Assembly: GCA_002748705.1 (NCBI GenBank)
Contig: PDSZ01000040.1
Span: 1 to 64,000 of the forward strand
Source of the DNA: Candidatus Fermentibacterota bacterium
Lineage (GTDB): Bacteria > Fermentibacterota > Fermentibacteria > Fermentibacterales > Fermentibacteraceae
Length of the DNA: 64,000 bases
Direction of reading: 5' to 3'
Of the stretch, positions 8,374 through 17,569 are shown piece after piece. Numbering within the stretch: the stretch's first letter is position 1; every line of letters begins with the position of its first letter. Made by a program: the position numbers and the translations under genes. The notes under the pieces were generated by a model that was given only the letters and a program-made list of their open reading frames with translations, had not been told where the DNA came from and ran no database searches.

Positions 8374-9618
8374 CTACTTGAGTTTATTTATAAATTCTCT
8401 GAATTTCCTTATCATTCTTCCGGTCTCGGTTTTTCTTCCTGTACTGAAGCCGGTTCCACTGCTTCCGGCTCCGTGCACCACCAGACCCACAGCAGTTGCC
8501 ATCTCCGGAATACAGACAAGTTTGCTGTCTGAGGTGATTCCTCTGGGAACTCCCGGTTCCACCTGATGACCTGTTATCTCTGAAGCTGCTTTGAGTATGC
8601 CGTTCATTCTTGCACCTCCGCCGGTTACCACAATACCCCCTGTAAGGCTTTCCGGAGACAGTCCTGAAGCAACTATCTCTTCTGAGACATAGCTGAACAT
8701 CTCCTCTACCCTGCTGGAAGCAATCTGCACAAGAACAGGAAGGCTTATGGAAACGCTTCGCCGTCCTCCAACCTTTCTGACAGAAAGCTCCTTGGATTCA
8801 GCAAACATTTTTATGGCGGTAACACTCTCTTTTTTAATCTTATCGGCTTCTGCCCAGGAGATTCCAAGGCTCTGAATGTCGCTTGTTATTCTGTTGCCGC
8901 CCATTGCAAATGAAGAGATGTAAACAGGTGACCCTCTGTGGAAGATTACCATGTCAGTGTTGGAAGCGCCTATGTCCACAACAACAGTGCCAACCATTTT
9001 TTCATCATCGTTGAGAACAGCTTCAGCACTGGCAACTGAAGATGGAATTACTCCCTCCACATCAACCCCTGCGTCGGCTATGACTGAAACAAGGTTGTCT
9101 GTGGATATTCTGTCTGCATAGATAGTGAAAACTCTTGCCTGAACCGAAGCTGCAATGAGTCCTAAAGGAGGTTCAGGAATTTCTGTAAATCCGTCAAAAG
9201 AGTAATCTCTGACCTTTCGTTCAAGAATCCGGCAGCCTGAGGGCAGATTAATGTTTTCTGCAGCCTTTACCACTTTTCTTATCATATCCCAGGTGATTTT
9301 TTCAGGCTCACCATTTCTGTTTTCACTTATCTGGTTCGTGTGGGAACTGAGCATTCCACGGACATGAAGACCGGTAATTCCAGCCCAGGCAGACTCTATT
9401 TCCAGCCCTGAAGTCTGTTCAGCTTCTTCTACCGCCCTTCTTACAGCCTCTGATGCAACACCTGCATTGATAAGCACACCCTGTCTTATGTGTCCGGAGC
9501 ATGGGGCAATACCGACTCCTGCGATTTCAGGCATTTCACCTGGAGTATCCAGCGCTATTGCGCATTTAACCCCTGAACAGCCTATGTCTATTCCGGCAAG
9601 AACCCTCTGACGGCTCAT
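8374..9618 (-). CDS. ftsA: Cell division protein FtsA
   Basis: Actin-fold ATPase of about 414 residues that anchors FtsZ to the membrane. The phosphate-1 region is AGIDIGCSGVKCAI and the phosphate-2 region is TVVVDIGASNTDMVIF. GGIVVTGGGARMNGI is the adenosine motif. The C-terminus ends in a short basic amphipathic stretch (RMIRKFREFINKLK), the expected membrane-targeting helix. The ATG at 9618 is chosen because it overlaps the ftsQ stop as ATGA; a longer upstream frame exists but overlaps ftsQ by 67 bp. Confidence 0.96.
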   Translation of the reverse strand: MSRQRVLAGIDIGCSGVKCAIALDTPGEMPEIAGVGIAPCSGHIRQGVLINAGVASEAVRRAVEEAEQTSGLEIESAWAGITGLHVRGMLSSHTNQISENRNGEPEKITWDMIRKVVKAAENINLPSGCRILERKVRDYSFDGFTEIPEPPLGLIAASVQARVFTIYADRISTDNLVSVIADAGVDVEGVIPSSVASAEAVLNDDEKMVGTVVVDIGASNTDMVIFHRGSPVYISSFAMGGNRITSDIQSLGISWAEADKIKKESVTAIKMFAESKELSVRKVGGRRSVSISLPVLVQIASSRVEEMFSYVSEEIVASGLSPESLTGGIVVTGGGARMNGILKAASEITGHQVEPGVPRGITSDSKLVCIPEMATAVGLVVHGAGSSGTGFSTGRKTETGRMIRKFREFINKLK

Positions 9619-10289
9619 ACACCTGTCCCTTCTCCGCTGCGGACAACTGCCTGCCCTGAGTATCTCAGATCGACAATGCACGGGGTTTCTCCAATAAGGT
9701 CTCTCAATGAAGTCCAGGTGTTCCAGTCGGCTCTGGTGGAGAGTCCGCTCATCAGTATCAGATTGTCTCTCTCCCTGACTTTCAGCCCTGAGTTATCCAC
9801 AGTAATTGAAACTTCTTCGGCAAGATTATTCTTTACCAGAAGATCAATGCCTGAAACAATGTATGCTTCATCGGGATTTCCCTGAATTCTCAGTTCAGGA
9901 AGATCGCTGCTGTCCCATGCAGAAGGCAGAACTCTGCCTTCCATATCAACAGGGAACCAGCCACCTTCATTTAGTATTCGTGCCACAGGAGCCCTGGGAA
10001 CCATTGCCACAACCATTGAATTAGGGAAATGCATTTCAACGGTTACAGAACTGAGCCCTTCTATTTCCATAATTGCATTTCTCACAGAATCCGGATCAAG
10101 AGAGAGGAGTGATTCACCGAAGAAAGGTTTGAGAACCTCTGCAACAAGCGCGGAATCCACAGGCCCTGAATTGTCCACCCTGACCGTTGTAAGATCAAAC
10201 TGTCCTTCTCTTTCAGCATGGCGGAAAATCAGTACTCCCACCACAGCAGCAATCACCAGAACTCCAGATATCCAGATTCTCTTTTTCAT
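9615..10289 (-). CDS. ftsQ: Cell division protein FtsQ
   Basis: 224 residues. A short basic start is followed by one membrane segment (about 5-22) and a POTRA-like domain (about 30-100) containing the typical run I-x-x-I-E-G-L-x-S-V-T-V-E-x-x-F-P-N. A beta-rich periplasmic domain follows. FtsQ bridges the early and late divisome as the FtsQLB complex. The start overlaps the murC stop by 4 nt and the stop overlaps the ftsA start by 4 nt. FtsQ is poorly conserved, so the call leans on both the POTRA pattern and the position. Confidence 0.88.
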   Translation of the reverse strand: MKKRIWISGVLVIAAVVGVLIFRHAEREGQFDLTTVRVDNSGPVDSALVAEVLKPFFGESLLSLDPDSVRNAIMEIEGLSSVTVEMHFPNSMVVAMVPRAPVARILNEGGWFPVDMEGRVLPSAWDSSDLPELRIQGNPDEAYIVSGIDLLVKNNLAEEVSITVDNSGLKVRERDNLILMSGLSTRADWNTWTSLRDLIGETPCIVDLRYSGQAVVRSGEGTGV

Positions 10290-11602
10290 AGGTTACTGCA
10301 CAACTCCCTGGCATATCTGTCCACCGAACCTGCACCCATGAAAATCAGAACACCTCCAGTGAGATTTTCAACCGCCTGCATCAAATCTTCAGGCTCAATC
10401 GGTGAGCAGTCTGCTCCTGTTTTCCTTGCCGACTGAACCACAAGTGAAGAGTCAACCCCCGGCACCGGAAGCTCCCTTGCAGGATAAATGGGCAGCACAT
10501 AGGATTTGGTGGCTATTTTCAGAGCAACACCCATTTCCCTGTGAAGAAGTGATGTTCGGGAATAAAGGTGAGGCTGAAAGACCACTGTAACCGGTCCGTC
10601 AACAAATTTTCTGAGGGATCCCAGTGCAGCTGCCATTTCATCAGGATGGTGGGCGTAATCACTAACGAAAACTGTATCTCTGAATTCACCGAGCTTTTCA
10701 AGCCTTCTGGATACTCCCGGCCAGCTTTCCAGAGCTGCCACAGCATCACCTGGTTCAACACCGAATGCTCTGCATAGCGCCACTGCAACCTGAGCGTTTC
10801 TTACATTGTGTGCTCCGGGAGCAGGTAGAAAACCTCTGTGTCCAAGAAGGGTGTACTTTTCTCCCCAACCGGAATATTCACCAAGCTTTGCGTCAATCTC
10901 TCCTCCTGAACCGCTTCTGAGAACTTTTCTGCCTATTCTCTTTGCCCAGTACCCAAGGCCTGGTTTTTCAACAGGAACAATCACAGTACCTCCAGGCAGC
11001 ACAGACTCAAGAAAAGCCTGAAATGCCCACTCAAGAGCCTCTGGAGAACCGTAGCATTCAAGGTGTTCAAGGGCATAGCTGGTAACAGCTGCGTGGGCAG
11101 GTGTGAGCCTGAGAAAGGTTCTGTCGTATTCATCTGATTCAACTATCGCAAGGTTTCCGCCAGGTCTGAAATTTCCGTTCCAGCAGTTCACATTGCCCCC
11201 TACAAAAACAGTAGGGTCAAGACCGCACTCCTGGGCAATCCAGCCAGCCATGGATGTTGTTGTGGTTTTTCCGTGGGCTCCTGCAATTGCAACCACTGAA
11301 TGGGAAGAGCAAAGCTCTGCAAGAGCCTCACTTCTTCTGAGAACAGGAATACCCGTTTCAGCAGCAGCGTTCAGCTCAGAGGTGTCCGGTGGAAGAGCAG
11401 CTGTGAACACTACTCTGTCAACGCCTTTCAGGTGTTCAGGGGAATGGCCTTTCTGAACAGCTATTCCAAGTTCCGCAAGGGAAGCTTCCTTCTCTGGAGA
11501 GGGAGATCCGTCGCAGCCGGTAACTTCAGCTCCGAGAGCCTTGTACCAGGCGGCAAGGGCACTCATTCCAGCTCCGCAGATACCTATGAGATGAACCCTC
11601 AT
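10286..11602 (-). CDS. murC: UDP-N-acetylmuramate--L-alanine ligase
   Basis: 438 residues, normal for MurC, which adds L-Ala to UDP-MurNAc in the cytoplasm. It starts with the Rossmann-like MRVHLIGICGAGMSALA. The ATP-binding loop is AGAHGKTTTTSM (about 108-119), and VESDEYDRTFL and DYAHHPDEM are family signatures. All three Mur-ligase domains are present. It overlaps murG by 4 nt (ATGA) and ftsQ by 4 nt. In many bacteria murB and ddl lie between murC and ftsQ; neither is found here. Confidence 0.96.
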   Translation of the reverse strand: MRVHLIGICGAGMSALAAWYKALGAEVTGCDGSPSPEKEASLAELGIAVQKGHSPEHLKGVDRVVFTAALPPDTSELNAAAETGIPVLRRSEALAELCSSHSVVAIAGAHGKTTTTSMAGWIAQECGLDPTVFVGGNVNCWNGNFRPGGNLAIVESDEYDRTFLRLTPAHAAVTSYALEHLECYGSPEALEWAFQAFLESVLPGGTVIVPVEKPGLGYWAKRIGRKVLRSGSGGEIDAKLGEYSGWGEKYTLLGHRGFLPAPGAHNVRNAQVAVALCRAFGVEPGDAVAALESWPGVSRRLEKLGEFRDTVFVSDYAHHPDEMAAALGSLRKFVDGPVTVVFQPHLYSRTSLLHREMGVALKIATKSYVLPIYPARELPVPGVDSSLVVQSARKTGADCSPIEPEDLMQAVENLTGGVLIFMGAGSVDRYARELCSNL

Positions 11603-12648
11603 TCAACCATCTCCTTCAGAATACCAACTATCTTCTCTGCAGGTTCAGCAGGAAACAGATTCCCCATGGCCTGCTCCATTCGTTTGAGTTCTTTCCTATG
11701 GGTGATAAGCCGGTGCAGCAGTTGCGACAGCTTTTCAGGCGAAGACCCCTTCTGCTTCATCATTACCGCTGCGCCGGCTTTCTCAGCGACGGCAGCATTT
11801 GCCGTCTGATGGTCTTCAGCAGCATAGGGGAAGGGAACGAGCACTGCAGGCAGTGAGGTGGCCGACAATTCCGCAATAGTCTGCCCACCTGCTCTGGCAA
11901 CTGCCAGCTCGGCTGCTGAATACCAAAGTGAAAGATCATTCAGAAATGCTTCTGCAATAATGCCGGTTCTTCCGGCAACTGCTTTTCTTACCCTCTCTTC
12001 GTCCCTGACGCCGCACTGCAGAAGAACTGTAAACTCACTGCCGAGGCCGAGAGCAAGGTCATTAACTGCACTTGCTCCCTGGCTGCCCCCCAGAAAGAGT
12101 ACAACAGGTTTGTCCAGAGGAATGCCAAGGATTCTGCGGGCTTCATTTCCTGGAATCCGTTTCACCGAAGAAGAGACAGGAGTTCCTGTGTGGTGAACGG
12201 CGCACCTGAGCCCCTTTCCTCCTCCGGGAAGCCCTGTAAAGGCAGATCTGCAGAATCTGGAAGCTATTCTGTTACTGCGGCCTGCATGGGCATTGCTCTC
12301 GAAGAGGGCGGCAGGTTTGCCCATAAGCCTTGCTGCAGCCAAAGCAAAGAAGGCAGAATAGCCACCAGTTCCCAGAACTATGTCTATTCGATTCTTTCTT
12401 ATGTACCCCATTGCCCTGAAAAGAGCGGCGGAAGCAGTAAAAGGAAAAAGAAACTTCATACCCTTGTCTATTCTGGGGGGATTCATTACGGTAACTCTAT
12501 CAGCTACAATTGAATACATTGTTTTGTCCACAGGTCTCGGTGTTGAAAGCCATGATACCTGAAATGACTTCTCCGCAGCAAAACCCACAGCAAGAGCAGG
12601 AGAGATGTGTCCTCCTGTGCCACCTCCTGCTATAAGCAGTTTCTTCAT
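11599..12648 (-). CDS. murG: UDP-GlcNAc:lipid I N-acetylglucosaminyltransferase
   Basis: 349-residue GT-B glycosyltransferase that converts lipid I to lipid II on the inner face of the membrane. It has the N-terminal G-loop GGGTGGHISPALAV, the second glycine-rich region (VLFLGGSQGASAVN), and the donor-binding region ARAGGQTIAEL followed by PFPYAAEDHQTANA. The length and domain order are normal. It is translationally coupled to its neighbours by 4-nt overlaps on both sides. Confidence 0.97.
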   Translation of the reverse strand: MKKLLIAGGGTGGHISPALAVGFAAEKSFQVSWLSTPRPVDKTMYSIVADRVTVMNPPRIDKGMKFLFPFTASAALFRAMGYIRKNRIDIVLGTGGYSAFFALAAARLMGKPAALFESNAHAGRSNRIASRFCRSAFTGLPGGGKGLRCAVHHTGTPVSSSVKRIPGNEARRILGIPLDKPVVLFLGGSQGASAVNDLALGLGSEFTVLLQCGVRDEERVRKAVAGRTGIIAEAFLNDLSLWYSAAELAVARAGGQTIAELSATSLPAVLVPFPYAAEDHQTANAAVAEKAGAAVMMKQKGSSPEKLSQLLHRLITHRKELKRMEQAMGNLFPAEPAEKIVGILKEMVE

Positions 12649-13751
12649 GACGCAGCCCTTCCAGCCATACCTGCAACTGTACCGATACAGATCATATTAA
12701 CAACCATTGAACTGCCACCCCATGAGATAAGCGGCAGAGGCATTCCGGTAACTGGAATCATTCCGGTATTCACCAGAGTGTGTATCATCATGCCTGTAAA
12801 AATCACTGCGGTGAGACCTGTTCCAGCTATGGCATCGAACGCGGATGAAGCCTTTCGGGCAATGTGAAGGCACGAGCCAAAAAGAACTCCGAAAAGAGCC
12901 AGAACAGTAAAGGTTCCAATAAAACCTGCTTCCTCGCCTATCACAGCAAGTATGTAGTCGGTATGGGGTTCAGGAAGGAAACCCCGTTTCTGTCTGCTCT
13001 GCCCCAGCCCTCTCCCTGAAAAACCGCCGCTGCCCAGGGTTACTCTGGCCTGATAAGGCTGATAATTAGCATCGCTGTTGCCCTCTGAGTTGTGAAGAAC
13101 AGCCTGTATTCTGCCAAGCTGATAGTCGTCTTTTATTACTATCATGGAGCCTCCGACAAGAAGAATTGCTCCTATGAGAATTGCCAGGTGCTTAAATCTG
13201 GCTCCCCCTGCAAAGAGAACCACAAGCATGACGAAAATGGTAAAAGCAGTGCCTGAGAGATCAGGCTGCAGATATGTAATCAAACCGGGAACCAGAGCCA
13301 GTAAAGATATTAACAGAAATCCCCTGAATTTCCTTATGTCAACTGAGCCTCTGGATATCATCAGAGATGCGAGAAGAACAAAACCAAGCCTCAGAAAATC
13401 TGAAGGAAGAATATTTGTGCCCAGATCAAGCCAGCGACTGGAACCGTTGGCCTTATGAACAATCTGTGAATCTGGAAAGATCACAGTAACAGCAACTGCA
13501 GCAACACTGAGAATGTATACAGGAACAGCCGTTTTGCGAAGTATGGCAGCAGGGCATTTCGCAGCAAGAAAACCAAAAACCGTTGCGACAACCAGCTTTG
13601 CAATGTGCTGGTTGAGATAATGGCTCCATGAGCCGTGGTCTCTGAAGGCAAGGAAGGAGCTGGCACTTCCAACGGCAAAGATACCAATAAGTACAAGTAC
13701 TGCTGTTACAGATATCAGAATAGTTCTTGCTCTTGCAACTCCGGAGGTCAT
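12645..13751 (-). CDS. ftsW: FtsW-type lipid II polymerase (SEDS family)
   Basis: 368 residues with about ten hydrophobic segments. It has the SEDS signatures L-Q-P-D-L-S-G-T (about 163-170), VIGEEAGFIGT and G-M-I-P-V-T-G-M-P-L-P-L-I-S-W-G-G-S-S near the end. These mark the septal glycan polymerase that works with the FtsI-type transpeptidase. RodA is the alternative by sequence alone, but the position between murD and murG in the dcw cluster favours FtsW. It overlaps both neighbours by 4 nt. Confidence 0.94.
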   Translation of the reverse strand: MTSGVARARTILISVTAVLVLIGIFAVGSASSFLAFRDHGSWSHYLNQHIAKLVVATVFGFLAAKCPAAILRKTAVPVYILSVAAVAVTVIFPDSQIVHKANGSSRWLDLGTNILPSDFLRLGFVLLASLMISRGSVDIRKFRGFLLISLLALVPGLITYLQPDLSGTAFTIFVMLVVLFAGGARFKHLAILIGAILLVGGSMIVIKDDYQLGRIQAVLHNSEGNSDANYQPYQARVTLGSGGFSGRGLGQSRQKRGFLPEPHTDYILAVIGEEAGFIGTFTVLALFGVLFGSCLHIARKASSAFDAIAGTGLTAVIFTGMMIHTLVNTGMIPVTGMPLPLISWGGSSMVVNMICIGTVAGMAGRAAS

Positions 13752-15097
13752 TGAATTCCTCCTACTATTTCTCTGAAATCTTCTCCCCGTTCCTCGAAAT
13801 TTCTGTACTGGTCAAAGCTTGCGCATCCAGGTGAAAGAAGAACAATGTCTCCAGCTGCGGCAACCTCAAGGGCCTTTTCAACAGCCTCTTCAAGATTGTT
13901 CACAACCACTTCCGGTACAGTGTTCATCCACTGTTTCTGAAGAGCCTCCCCACCGGAGCCGAAGAGAATAATCCTGCAGGTCTTTTCCCTGAGAAGGCTG
14001 CTGAGAACCGAGTAATCGCTCTCCTTCTCCTGGCCGCCTGCAAGAAGAATGACCTTTCGGGACATGCTCTCCAGAGCCACCTTGAGAGAATCCACATTGG
14101 TGGACTTTGAATCGTTGATCCACTGTACTCCTCTGTGCTCACCGAGGTTTTCCAGGCGGTGCGCAACACCTCTGAACCTGGGAAGCGCCTCTCCTATACC
14201 CTCAGGATTCATTCCACAGGCAGCACAGAGACACACCACTGCAAGAGCGTTTGAGAGATTGTGTCTTCCAGGCAGAGGCAGTCTGTCTTTATGAATAACC
14301 CTGGTTGACCGGCTGCTGATGGAGAGCGTCAGATATCCTTCACTGTCCACCCATGCTCCGTGCTCAACAGGTTTTTCAGCTGAGAAAAGCATAACTTTTC
14401 CCCCTGCGTCTTTTTTAAACCGTTCAAGCCCTGGATCATCCAGATTAAGGATGGAGGTATCGTCCTTGTTCTGATTCATGAATATTCTTGCCTTGGCATC
14501 ACCATACGCTTCCATGGTTCCATGTCTGGCAAGGTGGTCAGGGGTCAGATTCAGAAATACTGCTGCACTGGCTTTCAGATCCTGAATCATTTCCAGCTGA
14601 TAGCTGCTCAGTTCCAGAACAAATACAGGACAGTCCGGATTATCAAGAACAGCATCGGAAAATGCATAGCCAACATTGCCTGCTGCTTTTGCTCCGTGAA
14701 ACCGTGAATCTGAACCAAGAACCTGAGATGCCCAGATTACTGTGGTGGTCTTACCGTTGGAGCCTGTTACAGCCAGAATATCCGCTGAGGTTGCCGCCCA
14801 TGCCAGTTCAACCTCTGCTGCCAGAGGAACTCCCTTATCACGGCACATTCTGCATATCTCTGAATCCGGCGGAACTCCAGGGCTGAGAACCATCATGGAA
14901 AGCTGGTTTATATCTCCTGCTGAAGGAACTCCTGTTATCAGTCTGCTGACATGTTCAGGCTTTGCTGCTTCCATGGAACTGTCAAAGCCGACAACAGAAT
15001 ACCCTAAGGAGGCCAGAAGCCTTGATGCAGCCGCTCCGCTTCTGCCCATTCCTGCAACTCCCGCAGTCATTCCCTTTCCGGAAGGAATAGATATCAT
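13748..15097 (-). CDS. murD: UDP-N-acetylmuramoylalanine--D-glutamate ligase
   Basis: 449 residues. The ATP loop is AVTGSNGKTTTV (about 113-124). The start GVAGMGRSGAAASRLL matches MurD's UDP-binding Rossmann domain, and INDSKSTNVDSL and LLSPGCASFDQYRNFEERG are near-universal MurD signatures. It adds D-Glu to UDP-MurNAc-L-Ala. Only 7 bp separate it from mraY upstream, and its stop overlaps the ftsW start. Confidence 0.97.
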   Translation of the reverse strand: MISIPSGKGMTAGVAGMGRSGAAASRLLASLGYSVVGFDSSMEAAKPEHVSRLITGVPSAGDINQLSMMVLSPGVPPDSEICRMCRDKGVPLAAEVELAWAATSADILAVTGSNGKTTTVIWASQVLGSDSRFHGAKAAGNVGYAFSDAVLDNPDCPVFVLELSSYQLEMIQDLKASAAVFLNLTPDHLARHGTMEAYGDAKARIFMNQNKDDTSILNLDDPGLERFKKDAGGKVMLFSAEKPVEHGAWVDSEGYLTLSISSRSTRVIHKDRLPLPGRHNLSNALAVVCLCAACGMNPEGIGEALPRFRGVAHRLENLGEHRGVQWINDSKSTNVDSLKVALESMSRKVILLAGGQEKESDYSVLSSLLREKTCRIILFGSGGEALQKQWMNTVPEVVVNNLEEAVEKALEVAAAGDIVLLSPGCASFDQYRNFEERGEDFREIVGGIQ

Positions 15098-15104
15098 TAC
15101 CGTC

Positions 15105-16268
15105 CTACCTTATCTTGAAGGTGCTCAAAGCCAGAAGAGCCAGTATGGCTGCCACTATCCAGAAACGAACAACCACTTTTGTCTCCGACCAGCCAAGAAG
15201 TTCAAAATGGTGGTGTATGGGAGCCATTCTGAAGACCCTTTTTCCGGTTCGTTTGAAATGGGAAACCTGTATCATCACGCTAAGTGTTTCTGCAACGAAT
15301 ACACCGCCTGTAAGAACAAGAAGAAGCTCGCTCCTTGTAACCACCGCCATAGAACCGATGGCCCCTCCCAGAGCAAGTGAACCTGTATCCCCCATAAAGA
15401 TTTCCGCAGGATGAGAGTTGTACCAGAGGAAGCCCAGACACGCACCTCCTGCTGCACCGGCAAAAACAAAAACTTCACCTACACCTGGAAGGTGAGAGAA
15501 CTGGAGATATTCAGCAAAACTGGCATGTCCAAGAAAATAGGCCAGAGCGCCGAAGGCGAGGATTGAAATAAGGCTTACTCCAGTGGCCAGTCCGTCCAGA
15601 CCGTCTGTAAGATTTACCGCGTTTGATGTGCCTGCCAGAACCAGCATCACCAAAAGCACATAGAAGATTCCAAGATCAAGACGAATGTTCTTGAAGAAGG
15701 GAACTGTTGTCTCTGATGATGTTATAGTTATCTCACCGGAATCCTCCGATAGATCAATGGTTCTCACAGACGGTACAAGATCAGGAGTTTCAGTAGAAAC
15801 CGACGGCTGGGGAGGTGTAAGAAAAAGCCAGACACCTGCGATAAGCCCCAGAAGAACCTGACCTGCAAGCTTGTAACGCCCTATAAGCCCCCTGGAAGAA
15901 TGTCTTACCACTTTCAGGTAATCGTCCATAAGACCTATAAGGCCCATCCACACAGTAGAGACAAGTACAACAAGAAGCGCTGTGGAATCCAGCCTTCCCC
16001 AGAGAAGAACAGGTACAAGTATTGAAAGAAGAATTATCAGCCCTCCCATTGTGGGAGTTCCCTGCTTCTTCAGGTGACTCTGAGGTCCGTCATCTCTTAC
16101 TTCCTGTCCTATCTGCTTTTTTCTCAGATATGCAATAATTCTGGCACCGAAGAGAAAACTGATAATCATGGCAGTAAGGGTGGCACCTGCACTTCTGATG
16201 GTAATGTATCCGAACAAATTGAAGAATGAGGCAGAGTCTCTCAGAGGATAAAGAAGCCAGTAAAACAT
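15105..16268 (-). CDS. mraY: Phospho-N-acetylmuramoyl-pentapeptide-transferase
   Basis: About 387 residues and ten membrane segments. It transfers phospho-MurNAc-pentapeptide to undecaprenyl phosphate, forming lipid I. Signatures are K-K-Q-G-T-P-T-M-G-G, WMGLIGLMDDYLKV with the Asp pair, NAVNLTDGLDGLA, and MAPIHHHFELLGWSE near the end. I use the ATG at 16268 (MFYWLLYPL), which shares a base with the murF stop (TGATG). A longer frame runs 78 bp into murF and is unlikely. A hydrophilic insert of ~45 residues rich in Thr/Ser/Glu (about 170-215) lies between membrane segments and would face the periplasm. It is longer than in E. coli MraY, but such loops occur elsewhere. Confidence 0.97.
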   Translation of the reverse strand: MFYWLLYPLRDSASFFNLFGYITIRSAGATLTAMIISFLFGARIIAYLRKKQIGQEVRDDGPQSHLKKQGTPTMGGLIILLSILVPVLLWGRLDSTALLVVLVSTVWMGLIGLMDDYLKVVRHSSRGLIGRYKLAGQVLLGLIAGVWLFLTPPQPSVSTETPDLVPSVRTIDLSEDSGEITITSSETTVPFFKNIRLDLGIFYVLLVMLVLAGTSNAVNLTDGLDGLATGVSLISILAFGALAYFLGHASFAEYLQFSHLPGVGEVFVFAGAAGGACLGFLWYNSHPAEIFMGDTGSLALGGAIGSMAVVTRSELLLVLTGGVFVAETLSVMIQVSHFKRTGKRVFRMAPIHHHFELLGWSETKVVVRFWIVAAILALLALSTFKIR

Positions 16269-17569
16269 CAGACTCCTTCCTTTCGAATCTGCGCAACCAG
16301 TTTTTCCAGACCTGTTGAGTGGCTTCCCTTTACCAGAATCCTGCACTTGTCCGGCACATTGGCTTTCAGAAGTTCAAGCGCTTCCTGCCAGTCCTCTGCA
16401 AGAATGACAGAGGGCAGACTGATATCTTTTGCCGCCTGGGCATAGTTTTTACCCACAAGAATCAGGTGTTCATAGCCTTCTTCGGATGCACTCATCAGTA
16501 TTTCCTTGTGGTAATCAACTGCCCTGTTACCCATTTCCAGCATATCCCCGAGAACGGCAGCAAGCGGTTCTCTGCTCTCTGCTGCCACTGCTCTGAGACA
16601 GGCTGCAGTTGAATCAGGGTTCGCATTGTAGCTTTCATCAAATACAGTTCTGTTTCTCCACAGGAATCTGGCCCCTCTTCCGTCAGAGGGGTTCAGAGCA
16701 GCTATGGCATTAAAAGCATCTCTGGGCTCAATTCCCATTCTTTCAGCAAAGGCAATGGCGGAAACCGCATTCATCATGTTGTGACAGCCTGCATAACCAA
16801 GTTCAAGCCTTATTCCCCAGGGCATGCCGTACATACCGTCCAGCCAGCAGTCACCATCTTCACCGTGTGTGATTATCTCCAATTCCTTTTCTCCGGCCAC
16901 TTTCAGCAGAATTTCCTCACCGGCTGGAAGAACAGCTATTCCACCTGGAGCAGTTGTTTCAAGCATCTCTGCTTTTGCGTGGGCTATTCCTTCTATGGAC
17001 TCAAAGAATTCCATATGGGCACGGCCTATATTGGTTATCAGAGCATGGTCAGGCTTTGCAGCCCAACCGAGTTTCAGCAGTTCACCGTGGTGATTCATAC
17101 CCATCTCAAGAACCAGAAACTCAGCATCATCAGGTGTATTCAGAAGTGTCAGCGGAACTCCCAGATGATTATTGAGATTGCCTTTAGTCTGTGCAGTATT
17201 GAATTTTACTGAAAGGGCTTGAGCAAGCATCTTTCTTGTGGTTGTCTTTCCACTGGAACCGGTAACACCAACCACAGGGCAGCCCATGGGCTCCCTTGCC
17301 CATGCCCCTGCTTCCAGCAGAGCGCCCTCCACTGAATCCACTTCAAGCACATTACCGGTAAAGCCGCCTTCTGATACCACAGCTGCCCCTCCGGCACCGA
17401 GGACTTCAGGCACAAAACGGTGACCGTCTGCCCGGCTTCCGGCAAGGGCAAAAAACAGAGCACCTGGAACAGCTTCCCTGGAATCAATGATTGCCTTATG
17501 GAACAAGAACTCTTCAGGAGCAGGACACCCAAGCCTTGCTGCCAGTGATACCAGTGATCTCATCGGCAC
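16268..17569 (-). CDS. murF: UDP-N-acetylmuramoyl-tripeptide--D-alanyl-D-alanine ligase
   Basis: 433 residues. The N-terminal substrate-binding part contains IDSREAVPGALFFAL. The ATP loop is VTGSSGKTTTRKML, followed by the MurF-type T-K-G-N-L-N-N-H-L-G-V-P-L motif and E-M-G-M-N-H-x-G-E. YNANPDST lies in the C-terminal half. It adds D-Ala-D-Ala to complete the UDP-MurNAc pentapeptide. The start overlaps the murE stop by 10 nt. Confidence 0.97.
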   Translation of the reverse strand: MPMRSLVSLAARLGCPAPEEFLFHKAIIDSREAVPGALFFALAGSRADGHRFVPEVLGAGGAAVVSEGGFTGNVLEVDSVEGALLEAGAWAREPMGCPVVGVTGSSGKTTTRKMLAQALSVKFNTAQTKGNLNNHLGVPLTLLNTPDDAEFLVLEMGMNHHGELLKLGWAAKPDHALITNIGRAHMEFFESIEGIAHAKAEMLETTAPGGIAVLPAGEEILLKVAGEKELEIITHGEDGDCWLDGMYGMPWGIRLELGYAGCHNMMNAVSAIAFAERMGIEPRDAFNAIAALNPSDGRGARFLWRNRTVFDESYNANPDSTAACLRAVAAESREPLAAVLGDMLEMGNRAVDYHKEILMSASEEGYEHLILVGKNYAQAAKDISLPSVILAEDWQEALELLKANVPDKCRILVKGSHSTGLEKLVAQIRKEGV